DNA from: Adineta vaga
Taxonomy: Eukaryota > Rotifera
Direction: 5' to 3'
Length of the DNA stretch: 64,000 nt
Assembly (NCBI GenBank): GCA_021613535.1
Contig: CP075493.1
Coordinates: 10,602,001 to 10,666,000, forward strand
Below the pieces are notes generated by a model. That model did no database searches and was not told the origin of the DNA. It was given only the letters and a program-made list of their open reading frames with translations. This document shows positions 11,315 to 32,990 of this stretch, in pieces. Both the position numbers and the translations under genes were made by a program. Numbering within the stretch: the first letter of the stretch is position 1; every line of letters begins with the position of its first letter.

Positions 11315-11779
11315 ATCTAAAGGAGATTTTTCGAATATAATTCATGCAAATAATTATGAAATGTAAGAATCAAAAAAGGAAATTTCACATATATATATGA
11401 TATGTATTCATCAACAATATACAAATTCAATATGAATCAATAGGAAAAAGAAATAATTTTACAGCGACATCTTATTTTATCAAAAAATATCTTTACGATA
11501 GAGTAGGGCATCTACATAATATTGGATCAAATAGTGGTCTATAATATACATATATATTTAGCTTTTGTTTATCGATTCAAATGAATAAATTCAGTAGAAT
11601 GGACTATAGAATATACATGACAATAAGAATCTTCATATTCTAAATCATGAAAATAGGTATATCTCTTTTCAACGACATTCTCATATGAACATTTTTTCGC
11701 GAACAATATGTAGATTGACAAAAGTTATTTAAATCACTTTTTTTTAACACTCCACATAAATAAACTATACAAAGAAAAG
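11315..11779. other. Spacer
   Basis: 3' region of HTATSF1 and promoter region of UBE2M, both minus strand. AT-rich, with nothing else recognised. Confidence 0.5.
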
Positions 11780-13945
11780 CTATGTCTCTTGTTCAACATC
11801 TTCATTCAAATATCGATGCCATTCATCAATTCTTTCCTTTTCTTCTTCTTCTTCTGGTTCTACATCATATTTTGTTGTACCTAAGAAGAAAAATGAGAAA
11901 TATTTATTTGTATTCAAAAAAAAATTGAAAGAATTTACCATCCCAAATTTGGCATTCTATGACTCTTCCATGCCAAATTCGATTGTTCATATACTGACAA
12001 CAGATATCGGCTTGATTAATATCAGCAAAACCAACTGTCACAACACCAGCTGGATTGGTCTATTTAGTAAAAACGAATAAAAATCTTTTATTTCAAATAT
12101 TTCAATCGATCTTACATCATATATATTAATCTTTTTTACATCTCCATATTCTTTACAAGATTCTTGTATATGATTTCGTAATTTGTCAATGAATAATGGA
12201 TCATTCTAAAGAGAAAACAAGAATTATTTAAAACAATACAAGAGTAATTTTGTTTTTTATAAAATTTTACTTTAAATTGTTCTAAACCAAACATATTTTT
12301 CATCACAATAATTCTTTCATATTTATGTCGAATTGTTTCAGGACGATCTTCCCAATTCAGTGCATGTTCTTTTAGTTTTTCTTTTGTTTTTTTATCAATT
12401 TTTTTTCTTTTACGCTTTAAGTCAGGATTAAATGCTCCTTTGGCTTCAAATTTAGCACGTTCAACATGAATTTTGCACGAACGAAATTCACTATCATCAA
12501 GCATATCAATACATAATTTAACAGACTCAGGCTAAAAGATAGATTATATCAATGAAACAAAATAAACTTTATACGTTTCAAAAAGTAACTTACTCTTATA
12601 TATCGACATGTTCCATCACCTTTTGGATTTCCTTCCTCATCTCGATATAAACGTATTTTTTTCTTTCGTGAATCATTAGGATCAGGTGAGATAATACCAT
12701 ATTTTGACATTAATTCTTCGAATTCTTTATCAGTTATATCGAATGGTAGGCCACTGATATAAACATTACAATTCTTCTCATCAGGTAGATCAAACCAACC
12801 TATTGAAATGAAAATTTAATAATTTAATAAAAACTGAATAGTTTTTATGAATACAATTGAATCAGAAATTATATCAATGAGCAATCATGGATGATATGAC
12901 TATCATTCAGAAAACACCATTATTTAAATTTCTACATCATCTTCAATGTATGCATAACGAAAGGATGAAGAATACAAAGTGATCATAGGTAGAATCGAAC
13001 ATTTAACTTATGTAAACAAAAGGATTTTACAGTCTGAACTATTTTAGTAAATCAACTTCGGAAGACTATTTCAGTTGGATATAGGAATACAATCGAATAA
13101 ACAACTAACCTTCAGCTGCTTTCTTTTTCATATTCTGTGCTTGTTCTGTAATTCCTGGTGGTGGTACTATTGTTGGTTTTTGTTCTGTTGAAGATTCATC
13201 TTCAAGTGGTTCAATGCCTTCATTATCCCAACTATTTGTTTGATCATTCCATTTATATTTAATTCCAGTCAAATGATCTGTATATTTATCTACAGTTGAT
13301 AGAAGTGCCCATTGAAGTTGATCTTTCAACCAAACATAAGTTTGTTGTTTCCCTTCTTGATCGTTTGCTGAATAAGTACTAACATCAGGTATCCATGTAT
13401 TATGTTTTTTTGAAAATGTATATTTAATATGATTAGTTTCATCGATATAGGATTGTAATGGTATCCATTGTTGTGTTTCTTTATCTAATTTGTAAGTAAT
13501 TCCATCACGTTCGTAAACATACGTATGATGTTGAACATCATATCGAATACCAGATGAAGATTCTAGACCATAATTCATATGATGTTCGACAAGAAATTCT
13601 TCCGAAACTTTTGGAAACCTATGAAACAAGAAAAACACTTGTATTTAAAAATGAAAATATAATTACTAACCATCCTTTCACTGCCGGATCCCATTCGTAA
13701 ACAGTTCCATCAGGATCCGTTTTTGTTTTTCTTTGTGCAGCTTGATTTTGAAGTTTTCTCGTTTGTTCCAAACGAAGTTGTCGATTGAAATCATCTTCAT
13801 CTTGATCATCATCGTCGTCATCCTCATCGTATGTAGTTGGACGAGCAACACGTTGATATGTAACATTACCTTTCGGTTTTTTCACTTTGCTAATTTCATT
13901 AATACGTCGTTCATCGTCCGATGATTCACTTTCATGTTCAGACAT
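11780..13945 (-). CDS. HTATSF1: HIV Tat-specific factor 1 homologue, U2 snRNP-linked splicing factor
   Basis: Seven exons: 13671-13945, 13110-13618, 12594-12799, 12271-12531, 12116-12205, 11939-12059, 11780-11880 (520 aa). The family (yeast CUS2) binds SF3B1 and loads U2 snRNP in the nucleus. The N-terminal third has a run of related aromatic motifs (YEWDPAVKGWFP, YKLDKETQQWIP, YTFSKKHNTWIP, YKWNDQTNSWDN), like the N-terminal region of Tat-SF1. RRM1 begins WFDLPDEKNCNVYISGLPF. The linker ends in RIIVMKNMFGLEQFK, the entry to the second, UHM-type RRM. The UHM tail (GRVIECQIWDGTTKYDVEPE) is typical. The protein then stops soon after; the long acidic C-terminal tail of vertebrate Tat-SF1 is absent. 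Confidence 0.9.
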
Positions 13946-14025
13946 CTAGAAAAAAAAGTATTGAACTACGCTGGAATGTAAGAAAAAGAAAACAGAAAAA
14001 CAATATTGTCTTTATTTAGAAAAAT

Positions 14026-16026
14026 TTAGATTAATGAAGTGAGACTTGGTGGTACCCAACCACCCATGGTTTGTTCAATTTCTTGTGCAACAGCTAGAGG
14101 TAATTGATCACGACCACGTCCAGCAACACATTGTATACCCAGTGGTAAATGTTTTCGATCTAATCCAAGTGGACATTGAGTTGATGGTAAACCTAATGCA
14201 TTGATAATTCCACAATAAATATAATCAAATGTATTCATTACACAAGGCCAAGCATGAACAGGTGCTGAGACAGGAAATGTTGGGAAAAATAAAACACCAT
14301 CATCACCTAATAAAACTTGTATCTCATCATAAAATTTATGTGCTAGCTCATGAAAACGTTTATTATATTTATTTGGAACGGCTTCTAATATTGCTAGACC
14401 AATCGCTGGTAATGTATGTGTAGAACGAAATAAAATTTTGCGTAATACTTCATGATAACCATTAATATAAGATGTACGATTACCAAGTGTTAAAGAAAAA
14501 TCACGTGATGATAATTGACCATCAACCATCATTGCTGACCAAAGTGAGACAGCATGACGAAGACGTGTTAAACGTAAACGTATTACATGAACTTTATATT
14601 TATTTTCGAAATGTTCAACAACTCGTCGATGTGCACGTTTCTGATCATATTCAACTTTGTTGACAAAATCAGCATCGATTTCATCGATATAAAAATAACG
14701 TAATTTACTTAAATCAACCTAGAAGAAAACAGAATATATATATATATATTTAAAAAAATCATGAGGATGTAAGAGTCTCATTTATTACTACTAAGGTCTT
14801 ATATATTTGTCCTCGTAACTTGTGACGTTTTACCTCGACGATGAATACGTACAGAAAAGAAAAATGACAAGGTTTTATTCTATTTTTCTTCTAATCACGA
14901 CAGTAGCTTCTGTTTAGTTACTTACTGGAACATCAATATGTAATAATCTTTCGATATTCTCGGGTCCAGCTAATGCTTTAAGCATTGGTTGTAAATCACA
15001 TGCATATCGACATATAGGTCCTGTAGATAACAAATATTTTTGATGAAAATCTTTGTGTGGTGGATATTGACCATCATTTGGTACGATATCTATTCGTAAT
15101 AGTATTTAAAAAAAGGATCTTTCATCAGATAAGTTTCTATTCATACCTGGTGTAGTTTTATGACCAAAGATTCCGTTCATAAATGCAGGTAATCGAATAC
15201 TTCCACCAATATCTGCTCCAATTGCAAATGGTACACCAGCTGCTGAAACTATACAACCAGCTCCTCCTGAACTTCCTCCAACAATTCTTGTTAAGTCATA
15301 TGGATTATTCGTTGTACCATAGAGAGAATTTCGTCTGAAAAACATTCGAATTAATATATATTCATCTTTCGAAAGACTTTACCAACTTACGATTCAAACC
15401 ACATACATCCTTCGCTAACATTTGTATTACATAGAAGTAAACCACCAGCTTTTAACATATTTGCTACTGATGTTGCTGTATGAGTACATATGAAATCTTT
15501 TCTAGCAACAATTCCTGTTGAATTATGAAAACCTGGAAATTGCATCGATTCTTTGATAGCAAATGGTACGCCAAGAAATGGTGCACGTTCTTCACTCCAT
15601 TCATTCGGTAATCCTCTTTGACCTCTTTTAACAGCATCTAAAATACGATCAATTTCCTGTGCTTCAGCTAATGCTTGAGAAAATCGTTCATCAACATAAA
15701 CATTTAGAAATGGTTGAACAGCACGAATTCGATCGATATGTACACGAACAACGTCATAGGATGTTGTCTGAAAAATAGAAAAAGAAATTTCACATGAATA
15801 TTGCTGCTTTCTTTTCTTGATGTTGAAATTATTTTACTTCTCTTTGTCTAATACGTTTCGCAATTACAGTTGCTGATTGAAGTAAAAGTTGATTGGTAAT
15901 AGGTGGTAAACGAAATTTTTGATTGCCATATATTAAAAGAAAGCCAAGATAAATCCATATAGAAAGAAAGCAACGAATTAGCCATAGAATAAATGATAAA
16001 AAGCGAAGAACCTTATCCATAACCAT
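14026..16026 (-). CDS. FAAH2: Fatty-acid amide hydrolase 2-type amidase
   Basis: Five exons: 15838-16026, 15391-15767, 15147-15334, 14926-15089, 14026-14718 (536 aa; human FAAH2 has 532). It is a serine hydrolase of the amidase-signature family, cleaving lipid amides on a membrane. An N-terminal membrane anchor lies at about residues 8-35. The Ser-cisSer-Lys triad is visible: Lys in VPFAIKES, the Gly/Ser-rich signature GGSSGGAGCIVSAAG, and the nucleophile Ser in ADIGGSIRLPAF. The C-terminal part (LGLPSTQCPLGL ... GIQCVAGRGRDQLPLAVAQE) is also family-typical. An alternative start lies two codons downstream (MVM). Intron 4 (14719-14925, 207 nt) is longer than usual here and contains no recognised RNA gene. 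Confidence 0.9.
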
Positions 16027-16369
16027 TTGATTTGATCAACTTATTTTCAAAACTAGAATGAAAAAAATCATCACAACGTCTACGCCTATCATATATGTAC
16101 TTTGATGAAAATACTAATTGTATTGGATGATAATTTCGCCAATAGATATCGTTGTACAATAATAAATAAAAGTATTGTCAATGTCAATCATCAGAGAACA
16201 AAACTTCACATTCATAGAGAATCTGCACTCGAAAAAATGACTAAATCAATTCAACACAGAATCTGAAATCTTTTTTTCTATATGTAAAAATATAGTTCAT
16301 TCAAAAAGAACACAGAAATGGTGGTCAGTATGTTTATAGACAAGACAAATAGTTTTTGTTATATATTCA
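16027..16369. other. Spacer
   Basis: Promoter side of the amidase and 3' side of the GH43 gene. Nothing recognised beyond AT-rich sequence. Confidence 0.5.
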
Positions 16370-17533
16370 TTATGTCTCAAATTCAACATCGATATTAAGA
16401 GTAAAATTATTAAAAAATCGCAAAGGTTGTATACAAAGGTCTATAAATTGAATTGGTAACCAAGTTTGAAAATCATGAGCTTTTAATCCATCTTGACTCG
16501 AACGAAATCTTTCGCCATAATATAAATGTACAGTTTCTGTCGACGATATTGACAGAGTAGCTACGTTAACTTGATGAGCAGGAACTGTAAAATTTGTACC
16601 ATATGGATCATCGATTGAACATGGATTTATAGTTATATCTTTAAGATGTTCAGGTGGAGCGCCACCATCAGCACAATAATTTAATTGACCCAGATACGTC
16701 CAATTTCCGAGTATTTTATTGCTACGATATATTCGTGCATCTGAACCCCATTGACAAAAACAGCAATCAAACGATAACATTGTATAATAAAATTCTTTTC
16801 GTTTAAACATTCCACCTCCATTATACCATGGAAAATCATCTTTTTGAAAAATAATCGAATATTGTCCAGTCGTTGACATCCAATCTGATGATAACTTTTC
16901 GACGATATGTCTTAAAGGTTGATCACGTGTGTTATATCGAACATAGGCCGTATTATCATCATCATCAACAAATAGATTAGTAGTATCACTAATTATCTTT
17001 CCACCTTGCATTTCCAATGGTCGAACATTAATGAATGGACCATAGGGTGTCGAAGAAACAGCAAGTGCAACAAAAGAATTCTTATATCCATATCTACTCG
17101 ACCAATAAATCATTACATATTGTTTAGTTCGAAGATTATAACCAACATTTGGCATCCAATAATTGATATAAGAATTATCTTTTGTAATTTCAGGTACAAT
17201 ATTATTACTAATTAAAGTCCAACTAACAAGATCTGATGATGTATATAGTGCAAATGTGTTATTTATATAACCACATATGCCATCACATATCGTCGTCGAT
17301 TGATGACATTCATCATAAACGGTACCATACATAAAGTACGTTTTATTAAATTTAACTAGACAACCATCATGTGCATTAACAATATTTCCATTTATATCCA
17401 ATCGAGGAAGAACATTAGAAATTATTACTTGTTTGCCTGTAACAATCCATGCATTTGATAGAAGAAAAAAACAAACGAAATTTACTAGTGAAAGAATCAT
17501 TTGATAAAATGAAGTATATTGTGAAGAAGACAT
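16370..17533 (-). CDS. Secreted GH43-family glycosidase, intronless
   Basis: A single uninterrupted 387-aa frame. An N-terminal hydrophobic segment (about residues 9-33) fits a signal peptide or anchor. Features of the five-bladed GH43 beta-propeller are visible: the N-terminal catalytic Asp in VNAHDGCLVKFNKTYFMYG, the strand pattern TFALYTSSDLVSWTLI, and repeated aromatic blades (YVMIYWSS; FYYTMLSFDCCFCQWG; HLYYGERF). GH43 enzymes act on plant or microbial arabinan, xylan or galactan side chains; the substrate here is unknown. There are many Cys and several N-x-S/T sites, as expected for a secreted eukaryotic protein. The lack of introns among intron-rich neighbours, and the rarity of this type in animals, suggest horizontal acquisition (inference). 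It is divergent from the gene at 17801 with a 267-bp shared upstream region. Confidence 0.7.
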   Translation of the reverse strand: MSSSQYTSFYQMILSLVNFVCFFLLSNAWIVTGKQVIISNVLPRLDINGNIVNAHDGCLVKFNKTYFMYGTVYDECHQSTTICDGICGYINNTFALYTSSDLVSWTLISNNIVPEITKDNSYINYWMPNVGYNLRTKQYVMIYWSSRYGYKNSFVALAVSSTPYGPFINVRPLEMQGGKIISDTTNLFVDDDDNTAYVRYNTRDQPLRHIVEKLSSDWMSTTGQYSIIFQKDDFPWYNGGGMFKRKEFYYTMLSFDCCFCQWGSDARIYRSNKILGNWTYLGQLNYCADGGAPPEHLKDITINPCSIDDPYGTNFTVPAHQVNVATLSISSTETVHLYYGERFRSSQDGLKAHDFQTWLPIQFIDLCIQPLRFFNNFTLNIDVEFET

Positions 17534-17800
17534 ACATTATATCTACATGACTCTTGACATTTTATCTTATACTATTGAGATAACAAAAAACAAAATCGTT
17601 TTTTTCATTTGTTTATATACAATAATTCATAAAGATTCGTGTCATCTTAAAATTATCCTGTGTGAGTAGCAAACTACGTCATTCAAAATAAAAATAGAAA
17701 ATAAATCAAAATGATTTAAAAGATTAAGAAATATCTATATAAGATTGTTAGTTTAAATGAAACGAATTAGAATATATATCAATTCAATCGGTACAATAAG

Positions 17801-18516
17801 ATGCAAAAGTTACTATTATTACTTTTTATTCCTTCATCTATTGTTTGTTTGTTCTATGGAACTACAGATCTACCTGATGGTGACGCTGAAATGTTATGTG
17901 CAACTCAAGCTGGTTTTGATATCGGACGAGATCTATCCGATGAATTGAAATCAGATTATTCTCGAATACCAAAAGGTTTATGGTATCGAATACGTGGTCA
18001 AATTCGTCGAATATCGTACGATGCTTCAGAATCAATTCTTCGTCATGATGATCCTCAACGGCAAGGCAATTGTTATTTTCAAGTTGAATCCAATATGGAA
18101 ACAGAATATATTCAAAGTATTCCTTTTCCGCGTGCTTCTTCAATGAGTGCACCGTATAACTACTATTTCTCGGCTTTAATGAATGACAACAATAATGGCA
18201 TTCATATTTCTTTGGAATGGTACGATGATGAAAATAAATTAATGAATTCGACTAGTATTCATTCGATTGATACTATGAACACAAGTAAGAATTGATTATT
18301 TATGCTTAATATATGCTTTCTCTCTTCTATCTTTTAGGTAATGTTTCTCGATTGAATGAAGCAAAACTGGGTAAAATTGTACCAGATGCAAAAACAATGT
18401 TGATCAGAATCATTACTGATTCATCATTGTCAACTTCAGAGAATACTTCTTATTTTATTGATATGATCAATGTAGTATTCTTTCCCGATCATATTTTTAA
18501 TAGTGGAAGACCATAG
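17801..18516 (+). CDS. Secreted protein of unknown function
   Basis: Exons 17801-18284 and 18338-18516 (220 aa). An N-terminal signal peptide (MQKLLLLLFIPSSIVCLFYG) is followed by a soluble domain with alternating strands, e.g. GLWYRIRGQIRRISYD, GIHISLEWYDDENKLM, and FIDMINVVFFPD at the end. The ending resembles the last strand of galactose-binding or carbohydrate-binding jelly rolls (a Asp-x-x-x-Val-x-Phe type pattern), but this is a weak structural guess. There are only two Cys in the mature part. The start ATG at 17801 is preferred over upstream ATGs because it gives the signal peptide directly. It is divergent from the GH43 gene, so the two may be co-expressed in feeding or secretory tissue (inference). 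Confidence 0.6.
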
Positions 18517-19459
18517 AATTCATTTTCTTCTCTATCAGATGAATTTAATCATCATTTATTACAGAAGAAAAAACGAATATAGATCATTGAATTGATTCGA
18601 ATTCAACAAGAACAAAGTTCATAGATATCATAGGTCATACTTAAAAATATAGAATGATGAGTACTGCATGCACCAGATGACTGAAAAACCATTAAATCGA
18701 ATATAATGTATATGATCAATCTTAACAATTAGTGAGATATGTTCTGTATAGATCGATTTGTCGAAATTATTCAAACTTAATTAATACTGTATATAAAATC
18801 GGAATGCTAGCAATTTTTAGTCTATTCATTTGCATTATATATCAATTTACATTTGAAATGAAACGATGGGATGATAGTATAATCATATGAATTAATTATA
18901 TTGATACAAAATAAAAGTCATATCAACAAAATAAGCTATAAAAAAAAGATTGATAATGTCACGAAATGATTCATTTCAAGAATCAATATGTTGTTCAAAT
19001 AAGTGACTCGAAAAATATTATTATTCTAGAAATTTCTCTTTCTCTCACTCTCTTTGCTAGAGTATAGATGTTATTGCTTCGAATAAGAAATAAATAGTCA
19101 CTGATCGTTTGTCTTTCAAAGATAATTTGAGTCCATCTTTCGCATCATTGGATGGCTGCTGTTGCATTTTTTTCTTCTTCTTCTTTAATCGATACTAAAC
19201 GACAAACAATATTTTTCTTCTTCCCCCGCTATTATCTTCTTCAATATCGTTGCCATATATGACGTATTCATTAATGCACCAGCTGGTTTATCATAATCAC
19301 CTTAGAACAAGAAGAAAAAAAACAAGATGAATAAAGTTCTATTCGATAGACATTCATTGTCGTCTTTCTCCTTTGACATCATTATCAATATCCCTTCCTC
19401 TCGACGACAAAAATATCTAACTTTTAAATAAAGTCTTTCTTTTCTATCTCTAATTTGAA
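18517..19459. other. Promoter-side spacer of the ferlin gene
   Basis: About 0.9 kb, AT-rich, with TC-rich tracts at 19033-19055 and 19165-19190. No gene recognised. Confidence 0.5.
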
Positions 19460-28992
<9,533 letters not shown>

Positions 28993-29500
28993 TTGTATTT
29001 ATTCATATCGTATAAAATTATTTTCTTTGACCCTATATTGTCTACTAAATAAACGTATTTTCTCTTCCAAATAATGTATTTTTATTGAATTTCATTAAAT
29101 ATTTATTGCAAAAATGATTATAAATGGTTAACTGTAAATGATTCTTTTTCACCATTTCACGTACCTATATTATCGATCGATGTCATACAAGCAATGTTGT
29201 GACAAAAATTCATTTTCTACTGTATATAGATTACATGTAAAATAGAGATGATAGATGACATAAGACCTTGGAAGTATTAAAATTCTTCTCATCAATATGA
29301 AAATGATCTTCTAGTTAAGAAATTATAGAGTACAAAACAATAGATGTCGCTTTCAATCAAACTTGATTGGTTTTTTTCTAAGATGATCCAGTTGTTTTTC
29401 AGCATGTACATCAGTTTGGTTTAGTGTGGCTCCGTGTTTATAATTGATAATCTCTGTTTTAGACTATTTTTTTCTCTTAAATTAATAGAAAACTGTGAGA
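28993..29500. other. Spacer after the ferlin gene
   Basis: Contains an AATAAA-like signal (CTAAATAAACG near 29045) for the ferlin mRNA. A pyrimidine-AG site (CTCTTAAATTAATAG near 29488) lies just before the next ATG and could be a 5'-UTR intron end or a trans-splice acceptor. Confidence 0.45.
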
Positions 29501-29755
29501 ATGAAATTAAGTCTTATTCGTTTCGGTGGTGGCGGTGATGCTGATGTTCCAGCTCATATTCGAGAAAAGATGTCTAGTAATTGGTATGTTCGTCATTTCA
29601 ATTCATTTACAACACGTGGTCGAGCTAATTCTGTTGTTGCGGTTGTCGGCGGTTGGATACTTTTCGGTTATGCAATGTCAAAATTGGCTCAATCACGTAA
29701 AACTAAACAATTAATATCTGAACCATCATCAACCCAAAAGAGTGGACATCATTAA
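29501..29755 (+). CDS. Small mitochondrial-type membrane protein, possibly ATP synthase subunit f
   Basis: 84 aa, intronless coding region. The start MKLSLIRFGGGGDADVP is followed by NWYVRHFNSFTTRGRAN, a single membrane helix (SVVAVVGGWILFGYAMSKL) and a basic, Ser-rich tail. The layout (aromatic/basic stretch, N-x6-G, one helix with LFGY, then basic residues) parallels the C-terminal half of mitochondrial F1Fo ATP synthase subunit f, which sits in the inner membrane beside subunit a. The match is by pattern only and the N terminus differs, so another small respiratory-chain subunit is possible. The GTG two codons upstream is not a likely start. Confidence 0.4.
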   Translation: MKLSLIRFGGGGDADVPAHIREKMSSNWYVRHFNSFTTRGRANSVVAVVGGWILFGYAMSKLAQSRKTKQLISEPSSTQKSGHH

Positions 29756-32700
29756 ACTTCCAATGATAATAATTATTTTCCTATAGTCAACATCCAGAAA
29801 AATACTTTAAACCGTTTCATTATTTTGTTTTCTTTCTTACTCCTCATTTTATTTCTTTGAAAAAACAAAACTATATTAGAAAAACAAAATAAAACTAAAA
29901 TTTTATTTATCATGTATTCTCTTCAATTAGTTAAAATAAAAAACCACTCGATTGACTTTGTATGGAGTATGGAAGTACAATCTGCTTACATTATTCGCAT
30001 ATGTTTGATTGTATCATGTATCCTGGTTATCGATTATCTCCAAATAGATCTTTTTCACTTCCGGAGGAATATTCGATGCACTCAAAATTATTAATCGAAT
30101 AAACAGCTTCTTAGAATAGAGTAAAGTTCATCTCTTCTGATACTAATGTTCCTATTCTTTTTCTTTCGGTCAACATCTATTATAATATGTCACACAGTTG
30201 TTTTGAAAGATTTCATCGCTATAGCTCCAAATGGTATTCATCGATCGAATCGATTCATTGTGTTGATTAAATCCTTGTGAGACTTAATGAAGCATAATAA
30301 TATAATTGCAATCTTCGTCTATTTTTGTCTGAAATTTTTCTTAACTATACAAACGACTTTGTTTCACTTGAAATCCATAGAACAATGTCGTTATTATATT
30401 CTTCGAGAAAGAATTCTTGCGAATAGAAATTTTTCGATGATACTGTTGTTGTCATTGTTGTTGTTGTAGTTGTTGTTAGTTTGTCTCTATGATCTATCTT
30501 TTGTTTTTAGTGACAACTAAAGTCTATCTATCGATCTGAAAATATCAAACTCATAATAGAAGATTTCAACCGATAAGTATTGTTTATTATGAATAGGCAG
30601 TCATTTTTCTTCTTTAGATAGAAGATGTAAAAACTAATTATTTCCGTAGACAACGTCATTCTTGTCCTTTTTTTTCAATAGTTCTTTGATCTAGACTAAA
30701 AGTCATATTTCTCTCTACATAATGAATGAAGTTAAAAAATAATTACTCGACAAGAAAATATACATAGAAGCAGAGGTTAGTTGTTACTGATTTTTGTGCT
30801 TTCATCAATATTTAGATCTCTCAAGAAAATATTGAAATAAAACAATTATTCTCCGTTAGGAATTGACTGTAAACTAGAGAATACAATCAAAATTCCTTAT
30901 CCTACTAACTAGTATACATAATAAAATAGTTGTCTGATCGTAAACCTAATTATTCATTTCCTTTTTTTTGACAATATACGATAATAAAATACGGATTTAT
31001 AAGCAGAAGATCGCCTGGAATTTTCTCTCATTTAAAAACAAAGGCTAGCACATATACGTTTAGATTTCATGTCTGATGATCGGATCGTTTCATCATTAAC
31101 AGATTTCCAACTCGAGAAAAAATATTCTTCATTAATTTGAGTGAATTATATTGATATGAAATGCTATGACTGACTACCCTCGAAACTTTTTAAAACAATT
31201 TCCTAGTAAATAGAACCTTTTTTATTTGTATTTTCTATCTAGATAGATACATAAAGAAGTGCTTTGTATTTGATTAGCTTGTATCTATCGAGGTAGTAGT
31301 AGTAGTAGATAATATAGACTTTTTCTCATTTTTCATTTTATTTTTACTGTTCAATGAGCATGAGAATGAATGAATGCTATGTCAATAGTTTTTGAAAGAG
31401 TTATGATTGATTCTATTTTCATATACAGGTTTGAGTTCTACAGAAACATAAATGACATAGATAGTCAATGACTGCTTTGTTCTATTTTTCTTCTTCGTCT
31501 TTTCTTTTCTTGTTCTGCTTCCTCGTCCTCTACTATCAATAGAACAATACTAGAATTTCGAAGAGAAGATGCAAGATCGATGAAAAAAACACAATGATAT
31601 GCATGATGCAAAAAGAATGTTCTCCATATCTTCCCTTCAAGAGACTTCCTAAACACGCTGTTCATCACTTTTTATTGAATATAATTATCAAACCACATCA
31701 GACTGTACTTTTGAAAGCTCCTAGAAAAACAACTCATTAGTTTTCGTTAGAAATCTACGTAAACACGTCTGATCTTTCAGAACTTTCCGATGATGATTGT
31801 ATTGATAGTTGCAAATAAAAGGTACGATATTCTTTTTCCTTTCTCTCTTTATTTATTACTCTTAGGATACTTTGATTATTGATTGGGTTTCCCTTCTTTT
31901 TTTTCTTAGCATCACAAAACAGGGAAATAATAATGTAAAGAAAATAGAGAGATAGAGACAGCGAGAAAAAAGAAAGAAAGAAAAGCTTGACAATTACTTA
32001 TTGAAGCAAAATATTATTGTGTGAATAACTTCGTCAAACAACCGGTATGTTCCACTATCCAGATTTACTCTATCAGTAGTGATAAAGTACGACGAGTATG
32101 TATTCTAAGTCGAACATTTTTCTCTTAGATTAACGATATAGTTAGAATATATTTTAATACTATCATCATTATCGAACATATGTTCATATTAAGAAAGAAA
32201 GAAAGAAGTTCAATATCTCTGCTTTTTTCTAAATGCTTGTGACTAAAAGCAGGATAAACTTATAGCATACTTATCCTTTATTTTCTGTCATTTTATCGAT
32301 TTCTCTTCATCATTCTTTTCTCTCAAGTGTTCAATTACGACATATCGGAGTGAGAGAAAGACAAGTTTACAAGTATGTATTTAACTGCCAGATCTAATCA
32401 TGTTAGTAAAGCATCACATACATACAAATATAGCAATGTTTATTCTTGACATCTAAGTCATACTTTCTGTTTTGTTTCCTTCAATTTTATCGAAGAATAT
32501 TCGACTTATTCGATTGTGACATTCAACAGTCAATCAAATCATACTCAATTCTATAGAGAAATCCATGATTTTTATTCGAGTATCTAAAGACAACTCTGTC
32601 TTTGTTTTTTTTTACTTTAATATTAAATTTTGAATTGAAATCAAAAGTTCTTATTTGTTTTTATAATTATAAATGTCAAGAACAATTTGTCAACGAAGAA

Positions 32701-32990
32701 ACTAATAGTACGAGATTTGTTTGTGCTTTTTTTTCTCAGCAAAATAATGAGAATATTCAATATTTTTTTCGAATACAGCAAATTAAATTAGAAGTGTTTG
32801 CATGTTTTGAAAAAGGTAATTCTTTTTCTCCTCTTATTACTTCTTCGTCTTCTTCTCGTTTTATTTTAATGATATATGTAATATAAGATCTTCAAAAAAC
32901 AAAAAAAAGAAAACCGTAATTAACTATCACTAGAAAAACAAACATTTGTTTTTCAAGATAATAGATCTGTTATATTGATATATAAATAAA
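29756..32990. other. Long gene-free region
   Basis: 3.2 kb of AT-rich sequence with no coding pattern I trust. Simple repeats: TTG-rich at about 30443-30478, GTA-rich at 31293-31309. Open frames here have no start context, splice partners or homology. It is probably promoter and regulatory space for the GPCR gene. Confidence 0.5.

Noticed and set aside
14719-14925. Long amidase intron considered as host of a snoRNA
   Set aside because: No paired C (RTGATGA) and D (CTGA) boxes or H/ACA layout on either strand.
31465-31668. 67-aa minus-strand frame in the long gene-free region
   Set aside because: Lys/Arg/Glu run from a TTC repeat; no supporting splice sites or homology.
32602-32886. 94-aa frame upstream of the GPCR
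   Set aside because: Low-complexity Ser/Phe run, no recognised domain, no link to the GPCR frame.
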